Positions 35,592 to 44,765 of a DNA stretch of 64,000 bases are shown in pieces (positions within the stretch are counted from its first letter, which is position 1; each line of letters begins with the position of its first letter). The position numbers and the translations under genes were made by a program. The DNA is from Gluconacetobacter aggeris (GTDB taxonomy: Bacteria; Pseudomonadota; Alphaproteobacteria; Acetobacterales; Acetobacteraceae), in contig NZ_JABEQD010000009.1 of assembly GCF_014174395.1 (NCBI RefSeq), forward strand, positions 1 through 64,000, in the 5' to 3' direction. The notes beneath the pieces were generated by a model, which had not been told where the DNA came from, ran no database searches, and was given only the letters and a program-made list of their open reading frames with translations.

Positions 35592-36548
35592 ATGTTTCGA
35601 TCCCTGCGCTGGTTGCCGTTTTGCATCCCCCTCGGCCTCGGCGCATGCGCTGATACCGGCTCCTGCACCGTCGCCTCGGTTGGCGATCTGGATGTCCTGA
35701 ACGATCGCGGCTCCCCGGTCGTCAAGGCGACCGTCAATGGGCATCCCGTGGCACTCATCGTCGATACCGGTGCCATCGTCAGCAGCCTATGGCCGCAGCA
35801 GGTCGACAAGCTCGACCTGTCTTCCAGCTTCCGGCAGGTCCGCCTGCTCGGTGTCGGCGGCGAAACCATCGGCACGATCGTCACGGCCCATACGGTCGGC
35901 CTGGGCAGTGCGACGGCTTCGAATGTATCCTTCGTCGCCGTCGGCAGGCTGATGGACGGCCGCACCATCAAGGGGCGCCCCATTGTCGGGCTTCTCGGCG
36001 CCGACTTCCTGTCCAGTTACGATGTCGTCTTCGACCTGCCGAACCACCGGGTCAATCTGTACGATGTCCATGGCTGCAAGGGCCTCATCCCGCATTGGAC
36101 CGGCGCCTATTACGAAGTCCCCACCGACCATGACGGCAGGGACCAGACCAAGATCATCGTCCGCGTCAAACTCGATAACCATGCCATGGACGCGATTCTC
36201 GACAGCGGCGCGTCCAAGACCCTGATTTCCGCGGACGATGCCGCAGAGGCAGGCGTCAGGAAATCCGACCTCGCCAATGATCGCAAGGGTATCGGCTTCG
36301 GCATCGACGACGAGAAAACAGCCCGGTTCCTGCACAGGTTCGACAGTCTTGAACTCGGCCCCTTCCGCTTCAACCATCCCGTCCTGATGATCGGCGAGAC
36401 CGATCACAGCCTTATGGGGGCGGAATTCCTCCGCCGCCATCGGGTCTGGATTCCCAGGGACCGGACCGGGATCTTCGTTCAACCGATCGCCGCCCTCCCA
36501 CCCTATCAGCCACCACCACCATCGGCGCCGCCGGCACCGCACGCCTGA
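35592..36548 (+). CDS. Lipoprotein with two retropepsin-like aspartic protease domains
   Basis: A 318-residue protein with a lipobox LGAC (Cys19), so probably anchored to a membrane in the periplasm. Two retropepsin-like half-units follow, each with an active-site triad and a later Gly-rich flap or strand: VALIVDTGAIVSS (Asp58-Thr-Gly) with GLLGADFLSSYDVVFD, and DAILDSGASKTLI (Asp204-Ser-Gly) with LMGAEFLRRHRVWI. One chain carrying both halves could fold as a single active site, as pepsins do, without dimerising. The substrate is unknown. A Pro-rich tail ends the protein, and the last 43 bases overlap the convergent transporter gene. Confidence 0.82.
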   Translation: MFRSLRWLPFCIPLGLGACADTGSCTVASVGDLDVLNDRGSPVVKATVNGHPVALIVDTGAIVSSLWPQQVDKLDLSSSFRQVRLLGVGGETIGTIVTAHTVGLGSATASNVSFVAVGRLMDGRTIKGRPIVGLLGADFLSSYDVVFDLPNHRVNLYDVHGCKGLIPHWTGAYYEVPTDHDGRDQTKIIVRVKLDNHAMDAILDSGASKTLISADDAAEAGVRKSDLANDRKGIGFGIDDEKTARFLHRFDSLELGPFRFNHPVLMIGETDHSLMGAEFLRRHRVWIPRDRTGIFVQPIAALPPYQPPPPSAPPAPHA

Positions 36549-37846
36549 CGACAGGCCGGTATCAAAGGCGCGCCTCCAGCGGCACGCCCGTCACGGCGCA
36601 GCATCAGGCCGCAATAGGCCAGAATGACCAGATAGGCCGGCCCCGCGACCAGAACAAAGGCCGCCTGCGTCCCGCAGGGCCCCGCCAGATGCACGAAAAC
36701 CTGCGGCAGCACGCCCCCACCGCAAAATGCCATCACCAGCAATGCGGCGGCATGGTCGGCATGCCGGCCCATCGTCCGCATGACCGCCGGGAACAGCGCC
36801 GGCATGATCATCGCGTTGGCAAAGCCGAGCAGCGCCACGCACGACACGGAAGGCAGGCCCGCCGTCATCCACGCCGCCCCGCACAGGGCCAGCCCCATGG
36901 CGCAGCAGAGCCCCATATAACGTTCCTGCGACACCAGGCGCGGCACCACCACCATGCCGGCCAGATATCCCGCCAGCATCGCCGCCAGGGTCGCGGCGGT
37001 AAAATATTTGGTCACGTCCAGCGACAGGCCGAAGGACCGGCCATACAGGCCGATCGCATCCCCGGCCATCACCTCCACGCCCACATAGAGAAACGTGCTG
37101 AACACCCCCAGGGCCAGCAGGAACAGGCCCCCATCACGCCCGTCGGCCGGCACAGCCGCCTCCGACCCGATCCCGATATCCGGCAGGCGCGACCGCAGGA
37201 CCCACACCGCCATCACCACCAGCAGCACGGCCATGAACAGGTATGGCGCATGCACCGCGCGGGTGAAATGCGTCAGCACGGCATCCCGCGCCGCCGGGGA
37301 CGGCGCCCCCTGAACCAGGGTGGCGATACCGCCGATATCGCGCATCACCAGGGAAGCGAAGACCAGCGGCGCCAGGATGCCGGCGAATTTGTTCGCGGTC
37401 CCCATGATCGCAATCCGCTGCGCCGCACGATCGTGCGGCCCCAATAGCGTGACGTAAGGATTCACCGTCACCTGCAACAGCGACAGGCCGGCCCCGATGA
37501 CCGCCAGCCCCGCCAGCGCGCCAGGATACCAGCGCCCGGTCACGCATTCGCCGAACAAGGCCGTGCCGGCCGCCATCACCATCAGCGCGATCGCCATGCC
37601 GGCCTTCAGCCCCGTTCGGCGCGCCAGCAGCGTCGCGGGCAACGGAAAAACGAAATAAGCCAGATAGAAACAGGACGGCACCAGAAAGGCCGCGACATCG
37701 CTGAGGCTGAAGGCAAGCTGCACGAACGTGATCAGCGGCCCGTTCAGCCAGGTGACGAAGCCGATGCTGAAGAACAGCAGCGCCATGACGACGATCGGCC
37801 GCCAGCCATGGGCCCCCGCCGGACTGGCGACGGAAATATGCTTCAT
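36506..37846 (-). CDS. FucP/GluP-like MFS sugar transporter
   Basis: A 446-residue permease with about 12 TM helices. The N-terminal VTWLNGPLITFVQLAFSLSD and the stretch LLQVTVNPYVTLLGP match the fucose/glucose-galactose:H+ symporter group. The start at 37846 (MKHISVAS) follows GGGGAC. The C-terminus is rich in Gly and Cys and lies over the end of the convergent protease gene by 43 bases. Cargo is probably a hexose or deoxy-hexose. Confidence 0.85.
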   Translation of the reverse strand: MKHISVASPAGAHGWRPIVVMALLFFSIGFVTWLNGPLITFVQLAFSLSDVAAFLVPSCFYLAYFVFPLPATLLARRTGLKAGMAIALMVMAAGTALFGECVTGRWYPGALAGLAVIGAGLSLLQVTVNPYVTLLGPHDRAAQRIAIMGTANKFAGILAPLVFASLVMRDIGGIATLVQGAPSPAARDAVLTHFTRAVHAPYLFMAVLLVVMAVWVLRSRLPDIGIGSEAAVPADGRDGGLFLLALGVFSTFLYVGVEVMAGDAIGLYGRSFGLSLDVTKYFTAATLAAMLAGYLAGMVVVPRLVSQERYMGLCCAMGLALCGAAWMTAGLPSVSCVALLGFANAMIMPALFPAVMRTMGRHADHAAALLVMAFCGGGVLPQVFVHLAGPCGTQAAFVLVAGPAYLVILAYCGLMLRRDGRAAGGAPLIPACRQACGAGGADGGGG

Positions 37847-37912
37847 GCCAGTCCCCACATCGCGCACGCTCGCCGCATCCAACCCTGCATCAACCTCGCC
37901 CGGCGCCGGAGG

Positions 37913-38182
37913 TCACGCGCGATCGTCACCCCAGCGCCACCTCCAGCCTCCTTCCGTCTTCGCCGCGCAGACCACGAGAAAGACAGCCAGGATGACGGGA
38001 ATGATTACGATTTCGACAAAAACCGCAATGGCGGAATGAAAAAAGAGAGGAATGGCCGAAGCGGACAGAACGGCCCCGAGGAACAGCAGCAGCGTCACCC
38101 ATCCCTGCCACGCGACAGGCAGGCCCGCACCGATGCCATGACGCTTCGCGGCAAACCATTTCTTCGATGATGGAACGGGCAT
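37913..38182 (-). CDS. Small two-helix membrane protein, function unknown
   Basis: An 89-residue protein. Two TM helices are at about 28-48 and 53-75, preceded by a basic N-terminus (SSKKWFAAKRHGIGAGLP) and followed by a basic tail. ATG at 38182 has GGAG eight bases upstream; a GTG three codons earlier is possible. The AGLPVAWQGWV segment looks like small conserved membrane proteins common in alphaproteobacteria. No function can be assigned. Confidence 0.55.
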   Translation of the reverse strand: MPVPSSKKWFAAKRHGIGAGLPVAWQGWVTLLLFLGAVLSASAIPLFFHSAIAVFVEIVIIPVILAVFLVVCAAKTEGGWRWRWGDDRA

Positions 38183-38274
38183 CCGGGCCACTCCGCGTCA
38201 CAGGAAAACCACGCACGCATCGGAGCATATCATCACCCCGGCTGACCAGCCCTGAAGAGCCCCCAAACCGCGCC

Positions 38275-38943
38275 TTACAACCCGTGCAGCGTCGCCAGCC
38301 AGGGCGTCGCGGCCCCCAGGCCACGTACCGCCAGCATGCCGGCCAGCGCCAGCATCACCGCCGCGACGATCCCGTCCAGCACGCGCCACGCGGCCGGGCG
38401 GGCAAAGATCGGGCGCAGCAGGCGCGCGCCGAATCCCAGCCCGGTAAACCACAAGGCGCTGGCGGTCGCCGCCCCGGCCACGAACAGCGGCCTCGCCCCA
38501 CCCGGCAACCCGCCGCCCACCGCCCCCATCAGCAGCACCGTGTCCAGATAGACATGCGGGTTCAGATAAGTGAACGCCGCGGCCCGCCCCAGCGTGCCGG
38601 CCAGGCTATCCTGTCCCGCGTCCCCGTCGGCCACCATTGCGGCAGGGGCAAAGGCACGCCGCAGGGCACCAAGCCCGTACCACGCCAGAAACACCGCGCC
38701 GCCCAGGGACATGACCCAGATCAGCGCCGGCAGCCTCTGCACGATCACCCCCATCCCCAGCACACCGGCCGAGACCAGCAGCATGTCGGACAGGGTGCAG
38801 AACATCACCACCGGCACGACATGCCGCCGGAGCAGCCCCTGGCGCAGGACGAACAGGTTCTGGGCGCCGATGGCGACGATCAGGGCGGCCGCAAGGCCGA
38901 ACCCGCTGGCAAAGCCGGAAGGAATCAACATGGCCGCTTCCAT
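38275..38943 (-). CDS. argO: LysE/ArgO-family amino-acid exporter
   Basis: A 222-residue membrane protein with six TM helices. The family stretch AALIVAIGAQNLFVLRQGLLRRH in TM1 and the late AFTYLNPHVYLDTVLLMGAVGG are diagnostic of LysE/ArgO exporters of lysine or arginine. It is divergent from a LysR-type regulator of the matching ArgP/LysG kind over a 63-base gap. A second in-frame ATG at 38931 is an alternative start. Confidence 0.9.
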   Translation of the reverse strand: MEAAMLIPSGFASGFGLAAALIVAIGAQNLFVLRQGLLRRHVVPVVMFCTLSDMLLVSAGVLGMGVIVQRLPALIWVMSLGGAVFLAWYGLGALRRAFAPAAMVADGDAGQDSLAGTLGRAAAFTYLNPHVYLDTVLLMGAVGGGLPGGARPLFVAGAATASALWFTGLGFGARLLRPIFARPAAWRVLDGIVAAVMLALAGMLAVRGLGAATPWLATLHGL

Positions 38944-38967
38944 GCCGGGCGATGGTCGCGTAATCCA

Positions 38968-38993
38968 GCTTAATTCTCTTCACCTGATTAAGC
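38968..38993. promoter_or_regulatory. LysR-type operator between exporter and regulator
   Basis: A perfect inverted repeat, GCTTAAT-N12-ATTAAGC, in the 63-base divergent gap. It has the T-N11-A core spacing of LysR-type sites and is the only AT-rich patch there. Binding by the adjacent ArgP-like protein is inferred. Confidence 0.65.
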
Positions 38994-39006
38994 GGAGCTA
39001 AATCCG

Positions 39007-39903
39007 ATGCTGGATTACGCCGCGCTGGCCGCCGTCGCCGCCGTCGCGCGGGAGGGCAGTTTCGAACGCGCGGCGGCGGCGCTGGGCGTCACGGCCTCGG
39101 CGGTGTCGCAGCGGGTGCGTACGCTGGAAGACCGGCTGGGCGCCGTGCTGATCGTGCGCGGGCAACCCTGCGACGTTACCGCGATCGGCGCGCGGCTGTG
39201 CGCCCATGTCGAACGGGTCCGCCTGCTGGAGGGCGAAATGGCATCCGCCCTGCCCGGGCTGGCCAGCCAGATCGCCGAGTCCGGGCCGCCGACGATCCGC
39301 GTCGCGGTCAATGCCGACAGCCTCGCCACCTGGTTCATCCCCGCCATCGCAGGCTTTGCCGGGCGCGGCGACCGGCTGGTCGACCTGGTCATCGCGGGCG
39401 AGGACCATACGGCCGAACGGCTGCGCACGGGCGACGTGCTGGCCGCCGTGACCACCGACCACACACCCGTCCAGGGGTGCCGCACCGTCCCGCTGGGCGC
39501 CCTGCGCTACGCGGCAACGGCCTCACCCGCCTTCGTGGCGCAATGGTTCACGAACGGCGTCGATGCCGAGTCCCTGGCCCGGGCCCCGGTCCTGCGGTTC
39601 GATCGCCGGGACGATCTGCACGCCCGCTGGGCCCGCACCCTCTTCGGGCCGGAACCGGACATGCCGACGCACTGGATTCCCTCCACCCACGGCTTCATCG
39701 ACGCCGCCCTGGCCGGAATGGGCTGGTGCATGAACCCCATCCCCCTGGTCGCCAGCCACCTGCGCACCGGGCAACTGGTCAGCCTGACGCCAAACCACCA
39801 TCTGGACGTGCCGCTCTACTGGCAGCACGCCCGCATCGGCACCCGGCTGCTGGACGCCCTGACGCGCGAGGTCGTCGCGGCAGCGCAGGATGGCCTGCTT
39901 TAG
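39007..39903 (+). CDS. argP: LysR-family regulator, ArgP/LysG type
   Basis: A 298-residue regulator with an N-terminal winged helix (GSFERAAAALGVTASAVSQR, residues about 18-37) and a two-lobed effector domain. The stretch VNADSLATWFIPAIA is typical of ArgP/LysG, which sense lysine or arginine and switch on the exporter gene. It is divergent from that exporter with a palindrome between. Confidence 0.88.
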   Translation: MLDYAALAAVAAVAREGSFERAAAALGVTASAVSQRVRTLEDRLGAVLIVRGQPCDVTAIGARLCAHVERVRLLEGEMASALPGLASQIAESGPPTIRVAVNADSLATWFIPAIAGFAGRGDRLVDLVIAGEDHTAERLRTGDVLAAVTTDHTPVQGCRTVPLGALRYAATASPAFVAQWFTNGVDAESLARAPVLRFDRRDDLHARWARTLFGPEPDMPTHWIPSTHGFIDAALAGMGWCMNPIPLVASHLRTGQLVSLTPNHHLDVPLYWQHARIGTRLLDALTREVVAAAQDGLL

Positions 39904-39960
39904 GCAGACTGCAAGCAGACTGCGTCAAAAGCCCCGGCGACGGCCGGCCACCACGGCCGG

Positions 39961-41469
39961 TCAGCGGAACGCGAGATGAACCGGTGCCAGCCCGGCCTGC
40001 GCCGGGGGCGCCGAGACGGCATTGACCACCGCCGGATCGAACACCCGCAGGAAGCTGGTGGGATGAATGCCCATCCACAGCGTGACCAGCGCGCAGGGCA
40101 CCAGTACCGCCAGTTCCGGCCCGGTCAGGTCACGCAGCATCGCCACCACGCCACGCCCCGGCGCGCCGAACATCACCCGGCGATACAGCACCAGCATATA
40201 GACCGCACCGAGGATCATGCTGCTGCCCGCCAGGAACGCGATCCAGAACGAAACATGGATCGCCCCCACCATCACCAGCCATTCGCCGACGAAGGCACCC
40301 GTCCCGGGCAGGCCGATATTGGCCATGACGAACAGCATCCCCAGCGTCGCCAGCACCGGCATCTTGTGCGCCACACCCGAGAACGCGTCGATCGACCGCG
40401 TCTCGGCCCGCCAGGACACGGCGGCCACGCAGAAGAACAGGGCGGTAATGATCACGCCATGCGACAGCATCTGGAAGATCGCGCCATCAATGCCCTCGGG
40501 CGTGAGGGTGAACAGGCCGACCGCGATCACCCCCATATGCGAGAACGAGGAATAGGCGATCAGCCGCTTCATGTCCGTCTGCGCCAGGGCGACGATGGCG
40601 GCATAGATCACGGCGACGACGCCCAGCGTCAGCACATAGGGCGCGAACAGCCGCGCCGCGTCGGGGAACATCAGCACGCCGAAACGCAGCAGCCCATAGG
40701 CGCCGGCCTTCGACAGCACGCCCGACAGCAGCGCCGTCGTGGGCGTGGGCGCCTCGGTATAGGCATCCGGCAGCCACGCATGCAGCGGGAACAGCGGCAG
40801 CTTCACCCCGAAGGCCAGGATGAAGCCCAGCAGCAGCCAGCACTGCATGGAAGGCGCGAAATTCGCATGCATCAGCGCGGGAATGTCGGTGGTGCCGGTC
40901 ATGGTCCACATCGCCAGCAGCGCCAGCAGCATGAACAGCGACCCGCCGAAGGTGAACAGGAAGAACTGCATCGAGGCCCAGACCCGCTTCGGCCCGCCCC
41001 ATACGCCGATCATCAGGCTGCCCGGAATCAGCGTCGCCTCATAGAACACGTAGAAGAGAACCAGGTCCAGCGCCGAGAACAGGCCGACCAGCGTGGTTTC
41101 CAGCAGCAGCAGCGCGACCATGTAGTCGCGCACCCGGGTCGTCACCAGCTTCCACCCGCCGATCACCGCCAGCGGCGTCAGGAAGGTGGACAGCAGCACG
41201 AACAGCAGGCTGATCCCGTCGACCCCGGTATGGTACGAAACGCCGAACGACGCCGCCCAGTCCGCCTGCTGCACGAACTGAAAGCCCGGCACCTGCGGAT
41301 CGAACGCGCCCCACATCACCACCGACAGCGCGAAGACCAGCAGGCTGGTCCACAGCGCCACCCATCGCGACGCGGTCTCGATCGCCTCGGAGGTGCCGCG
41401 CATCAGGAAGATGGCAAGCGCGCCGCCCAGCGGCAGATACGTGACCAGGGAGAGCAGGATGGGATGCAC
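39961..41469 (-). CDS. nuoM: NADH-quinone oxidoreductase subunit M-like protein (isolated)
   Basis: A 502-residue antiporter-like membrane protein with about 14 TM helices. The conserved Glu is in LFYVFYEATLIPGSLMIG, the proton-channel Lys is in AFGVKLPLFPLHAWLPDAYTE and a further motif is TDMKRLIAYSSFSHMG. It starts with GTG. It is full-length for NuoM and highly conserved, yet none of the other nuo genes is beside it: mutL lies upstream and argP converges. It may be a displaced member of the main complex I set or part of another complex. Confidence 0.9.
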   Translation of the reverse strand: MHPILLSLVTYLPLGGALAIFLMRGTSEAIETASRWVALWTSLLVFALSVVMWGAFDPQVPGFQFVQQADWAASFGVSYHTGVDGISLLFVLLSTFLTPLAVIGGWKLVTTRVRDYMVALLLLETTLVGLFSALDLVLFYVFYEATLIPGSLMIGVWGGPKRVWASMQFFLFTFGGSLFMLLALLAMWTMTGTTDIPALMHANFAPSMQCWLLLGFILAFGVKLPLFPLHAWLPDAYTEAPTPTTALLSGVLSKAGAYGLLRFGVLMFPDAARLFAPYVLTLGVVAVIYAAIVALAQTDMKRLIAYSSFSHMGVIAVGLFTLTPEGIDGAIFQMLSHGVIITALFFCVAAVSWRAETRSIDAFSGVAHKMPVLATLGMLFVMANIGLPGTGAFVGEWLVMVGAIHVSFWIAFLAGSSMILGAVYMLVLYRRVMFGAPGRGVVAMLRDLTGPELAVLVPCALVTLWMGIHPTSFLRVFDPAVVNAVSAPPAQAGLAPVHLAFR

Positions 41470-41649
41470 GTCGGTCTCATCGTCCGTGAAAGATGGCGAA
41501 GCCTATCCCCGTTCCGGCAGCGAGACCACCCGGGCGCCGCATCACGTTCTCCCGAGCAGCATCGGTTTTCGGCGCTTTACGCAACCACGGCCACGCGCTG
41601 ACGTTGAGGCAGCCCCGCATTTTCCACCGCCCGCGGGCCATCGCGGTGC

Positions 41650-43536
41650 CTACCGCCGCCCGAACAGCGTTTCCAGGTCCGCGCGGCTCAGCTTCAGCCA
41701 GGTCGGCCGCCCGTGCGAACAGGTGCCGGCACGCGGCGTCCGTTCCATGTCGCGCAGCAGCGCGTCCATCTCCGCCCGCGTCAGGCTGCGTCCGGCCCGC
41801 ACGCTGCCGTGGCAGGCCATCCGGGCCAGGATGGCATCCAGCCGCCCGTCCAGCGCCTGCACCTCGTCCGCGTCGGCCAGATCGTCCTCGGCCATTTCCT
41901 CGGCCATGTCCCGCAGCAGCCCGGCCGGGTCGTCGGTGCCCAGCAGCGCCGGCAGGGCCCGCACCAGCACCGCGTCGCCGCCGAACGGCTCGATCTCCAC
42001 CCCCAGCGCCGACAGCGTGCCGGCCCGGGACAGCACGGCCTCGGCCTGCCCGCGCGGCAGGGTCACCACTTCGGGCAGCAGCAGCCGCTGGGCGCGCAGC
42101 GTACCATCCAGATACTGGGCCCGCAGCCGCTCATGCGTCAGGCGTTCATGCGCGGCATGCTGGTCCACCAGCACCAGCGCCCCGTCACCCGACACCGCGA
42201 TGACATAGGTCCCCATCACCTGCGCCACCGGCGCGCCCAGCGGATAATCCGCCGGGTCGGCCAGCACGGCACCCTCATCTTCCAGCGGCGCCGCGCCCTT
42301 GCCCGCCCCCGCTGCCGGCGGCACGGCCGGCAACACCGGGTCCAGAACACGCGCGGCCGGCCGGTCGCCCAGATCGAGTCGCCCGCCGGAAAACGCCGCC
42401 GGCCCCGGCGCCGCAAAGACCGGCGCCGCCGGACGCGCGGGCGCGGGATCGGCCGGCGGATACCAGATCCGCGCCGGCCCCGCCGCGCGCGACTGCAACA
42501 GCCCCGGCCGCACCCCGGCCACGCCGGCCCCGCCCCCCAGCGCCCTGCCCAACGCGCCGATCACCAGTCCCCGCACCGCGGCCGGGTCGGCAAAGCGCAG
42601 CTCGGTCTTCGCCGGATGGACATTCACATCGACCATGTCGGGCGGAATGGTCAGCGACAGCGCCACCACCGCATGCCGCCCATGCTCGATCACATGCCGG
42701 TAGCCGACACGCACCGCCGTGCGCAGCACCGGATCGACCACCGGCCGGCCATTGACCAGCAGGATCTGCCCCGCCGCCGTCGCCCGATGCACCGACGGCC
42801 CGCAGGCGAATCCGCTCAGCACCAGATCGCCCTTCACCCCCTCCACCGGCAGCATGCCGTCCGCGCCCTCGGTCTCCAGAATGGCCGCCACACGCGCCGC
42901 CATGTCCTGGCCCGGCAGGTCGAACACCACCCGGTCGTCCAGTTGCAGGCGAAACGCGACATGCGGCACCGACAGGGCCAGCCGGCGCACCGTGATGTCG
43001 GCATGGCCGCCCTCGACCCGGGGACTCTTGAGGAATTTCCGCCGCGCGGGCGTGGCGAAGAACATATCCTCCACCACTACGCGGGTCCCGGCCGGGCCGG
43101 CACAGGGCGCGGGCGCGCTCACCAGCCCGCCTTCCACCGTCACCCGCCACGCACTGTCCGCCCCATGCGGGCGCGAGGTCACCGACAGGCGCGCCGCCGC
43201 CCCGATCGAGGGCAGCGCCTCACCCCGGAAACCCAGGGTCTCGATCCGCACCAGCGTCTCGTCGCGCAGTTTCGAGGTACAATGCCGCTCGACCGCCAGC
43301 ATCAGATCGTCCGGCGTCATGCCGCACCCGTCATCGACCACTTCGATCCGGTTGATCCCGCCCTGTTCCAGCAGGATCGCGATCCGCCGCGCACCGGAAT
43401 CGATCGCGTTCTCGACCAGTTCCTTCAACGCGGCAGCGGGACGTTCGATGACTTCGCCCGCGGCAATGCGGTTGACCACCTGTTCCGACAGACGCCGGAT
43501 CACCGGTCGGGCGGGCAGGCTGGACGAATCGCTCAT
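41650..43536 (-). CDS. mutL: DNA mismatch repair protein MutL
   Basis: A 628-residue protein. The N-terminal GHKL ATPase has NRIAAGEVIERPAAALKELV, DDGCGM and GFRGEALPSI motifs. A variable Ala/Pro/Gly linker runs over about residues 330-440. The C-terminal domain has the endonuclease motif DQHAAHERLTHE, so it nicks DNA itself, as expected in bacteria without MutH, and the terminal RACHG-type stretch (MACHGSVRAGRSL). It acts with MutS. Full length. Confidence 0.96.
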   Translation of the reverse strand: MSDSSSLPARPVIRRLSEQVVNRIAAGEVIERPAAALKELVENAIDSGARRIAILLEQGGINRIEVVDDGCGMTPDDLMLAVERHCTSKLRDETLVRIETLGFRGEALPSIGAAARLSVTSRPHGADSAWRVTVEGGLVSAPAPCAGPAGTRVVVEDMFFATPARRKFLKSPRVEGGHADITVRRLALSVPHVAFRLQLDDRVVFDLPGQDMAARVAAILETEGADGMLPVEGVKGDLVLSGFACGPSVHRATAAGQILLVNGRPVVDPVLRTAVRVGYRHVIEHGRHAVVALSLTIPPDMVDVNVHPAKTELRFADPAAVRGLVIGALGRALGGGAGVAGVRPGLLQSRAAGPARIWYPPADPAPARPAAPVFAAPGPAAFSGGRLDLGDRPAARVLDPVLPAVPPAAGAGKGAAPLEDEGAVLADPADYPLGAPVAQVMGTYVIAVSGDGALVLVDQHAAHERLTHERLRAQYLDGTLRAQRLLLPEVVTLPRGQAEAVLSRAGTLSALGVEIEPFGGDAVLVRALPALLGTDDPAGLLRDMAEEMAEDDLADADEVQALDGRLDAILARMACHGSVRAGRSLTRAEMDALLRDMERTPRAGTCSHGRPTWLKLSRADLETLFGRR

Positions 43537-43620
43537 GGAATCAGGCTAGACCATCCGCCCGAAGGGGCGAACTCCTTTTCGGCTGGGGGCAGCCCGGAGC
43601 GGGGGCCAAACAAAACAAAC

Positions 43621-43646
43621 AAAAAAGGACCGGCCATGGCCGGTCC
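43621..43646 (-). terminator. Intrinsic terminator after the lspA-linked lipoprotein gene
   Basis: A perfect nine-base stem GGACCGGCC-AT-GGCCGGTCC (43627-43646) followed on the minus strand by TTTTTTGTTTGTTTTG. It lies 45 bases after the lipoprotein stop and separates that gene from mutL. Confidence 0.9.
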
Positions 43647-43690
43647 CCTGTCCTGGCCGGCCGGAATACCGGCCGGACCCTCCCTGGATG

Positions 43691-44218
43691 CTACTTGCTC
43701 GAGCCCTTGCTCTTGACGGTCGGCGTGGCGCCCTGGGTCGGGCTGTTACCCAGCGCCGCATTCTGGCGCAGACGGCGATTCTCGGCCTCGCCATCCACCT
43801 CGCCGCCGGCTCCCCCGCCGTTCCAGAACATCAGCTGGTTGATGAAGCCCTGCCCCGCCTGGCCAAGCTCGCCCTTGTCGGAGCTTTGCGATGCCGCATC
43901 GGCCTCGTTCACCAGCGCGGCCTGGCCGGCGCTGGGCGTGCCGTCGGCACCCTGCAACGCCACGTTGGGCGAGAGCGTCTCCAGCGCCTGCAATCGCGGG
44001 CTTTCATCCTGCGGCCGCGACGCGTCGCTGTGCGGAACCGCCAGCTCCTGGGTCGGCGGCATCGACAGCGGGGCGCGCGTCGTCACCGTATACTCATCCG
44101 GCGAATCGCGTTCCAGGCCGAAGGCCCGATTGAGGTCCGAGCCGGAGCAACCGGCAAGAAGGACTCCGCCCGACAGCAGAAGTGCGAACGGAAGCAGACG
44201 AGGGAATAGGGGCGCCAT
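43691..44218 (-). CDS. DUF3035-like outer-membrane lipoprotein
   Basis: A 175-residue lipoprotein. The start at 44218 (MAPLFPRLLP) gives a signal peptide with lipobox LLAGC. The body is Ala/Gln/Ser-rich, with ERDSPDEYTVTTRAPLSMPP near the N-terminus, a stretch typical of the alphaproteobacterial family usually encoded right after lspA. It lies 10 bases from lspA. Its role is not established here. Confidence 0.75.
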   Translation of the reverse strand: MAPLFPRLLPFALLLSGGVLLAGCSGSDLNRAFGLERDSPDEYTVTTRAPLSMPPTQELAVPHSDASRPQDESPRLQALETLSPNVALQGADGTPSAGQAALVNEADAASQSSDKGELGQAGQGFINQLMFWNGGGAGGEVDGEAENRRLRQNAALGNSPTQGATPTVKSKGSSK

Positions 44219-44228
44219 GCTTCGCTTT

Positions 44229-44765
44229 CTACCGCTCCTGCCCGGTTCCGGCAAGGCCGCGCCGCTCGGTCAGGCTGTCGAACAGCAAAATGGCGACACC
44301 GCAATCGATCGAGGCATCGGCCAGGTTGAACACGTAGAAACTGTGCCCATACGCATGCAGGTGCACGAAATCGACCACCGCCCCGTAATGGAGCCGGTCG
44401 ATCACATTGCCGATCGCCCCACCCATGACCGCGCCCAGCCCGCCGGCCACCCAGGGACGGGTCGTCCGCGCCAGCCAGATCGTCAGCACCAGCACCACCG
44501 CCAGGGCCAGCGCGGTGAAGACGATGCGCCCCATCCCCGCCAGCCCGCCCAGCATGCCGAAGGTGATCGCGTGGTTCCACACCATGGTCAGGTTGAAGAA
44601 CGGCAGCACCGGAACCGACACCCGGTTCGGCAGGTCCAGGCCGTACAGAATCCAGTATTTGCTGCCCTGATCCAGCAGCAGCACCAGGACGAACAGCGCG
44701 GCGCCGATGGCGCGGCAGCGCCAGGCCGGCCGGGGCGCGCCGGCGGCCAGCACGGCTTCGCTCAC
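44229..44765 (-). CDS. lspA: Prolipoprotein signal peptidase II
   Basis: A 178-residue membrane protease that removes lipoprotein signal peptides. Four TM helices; the catalytic Asp pair is in GGAIGNVIDRL and YVFNLADASID. The GTG start at 44765 overlaps the ileS stop (GTGA), which argues against a longer open frame upstream. ileS-lspA is a widespread pair. Confidence 0.94.
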   Translation of the reverse strand: MSEAVLAAGAPRPAWRCRAIGAALFVLVLLLDQGSKYWILYGLDLPNRVSVPVLPFFNLTMVWNHAITFGMLGGLAGMGRIVFTALALAVVLVLTIWLARTTRPWVAGGLGAVMGGAIGNVIDRLHYGAVVDFVHLHAYGHSFYVFNLADASIDCGVAILLFDSLTERRGLAGTGQER

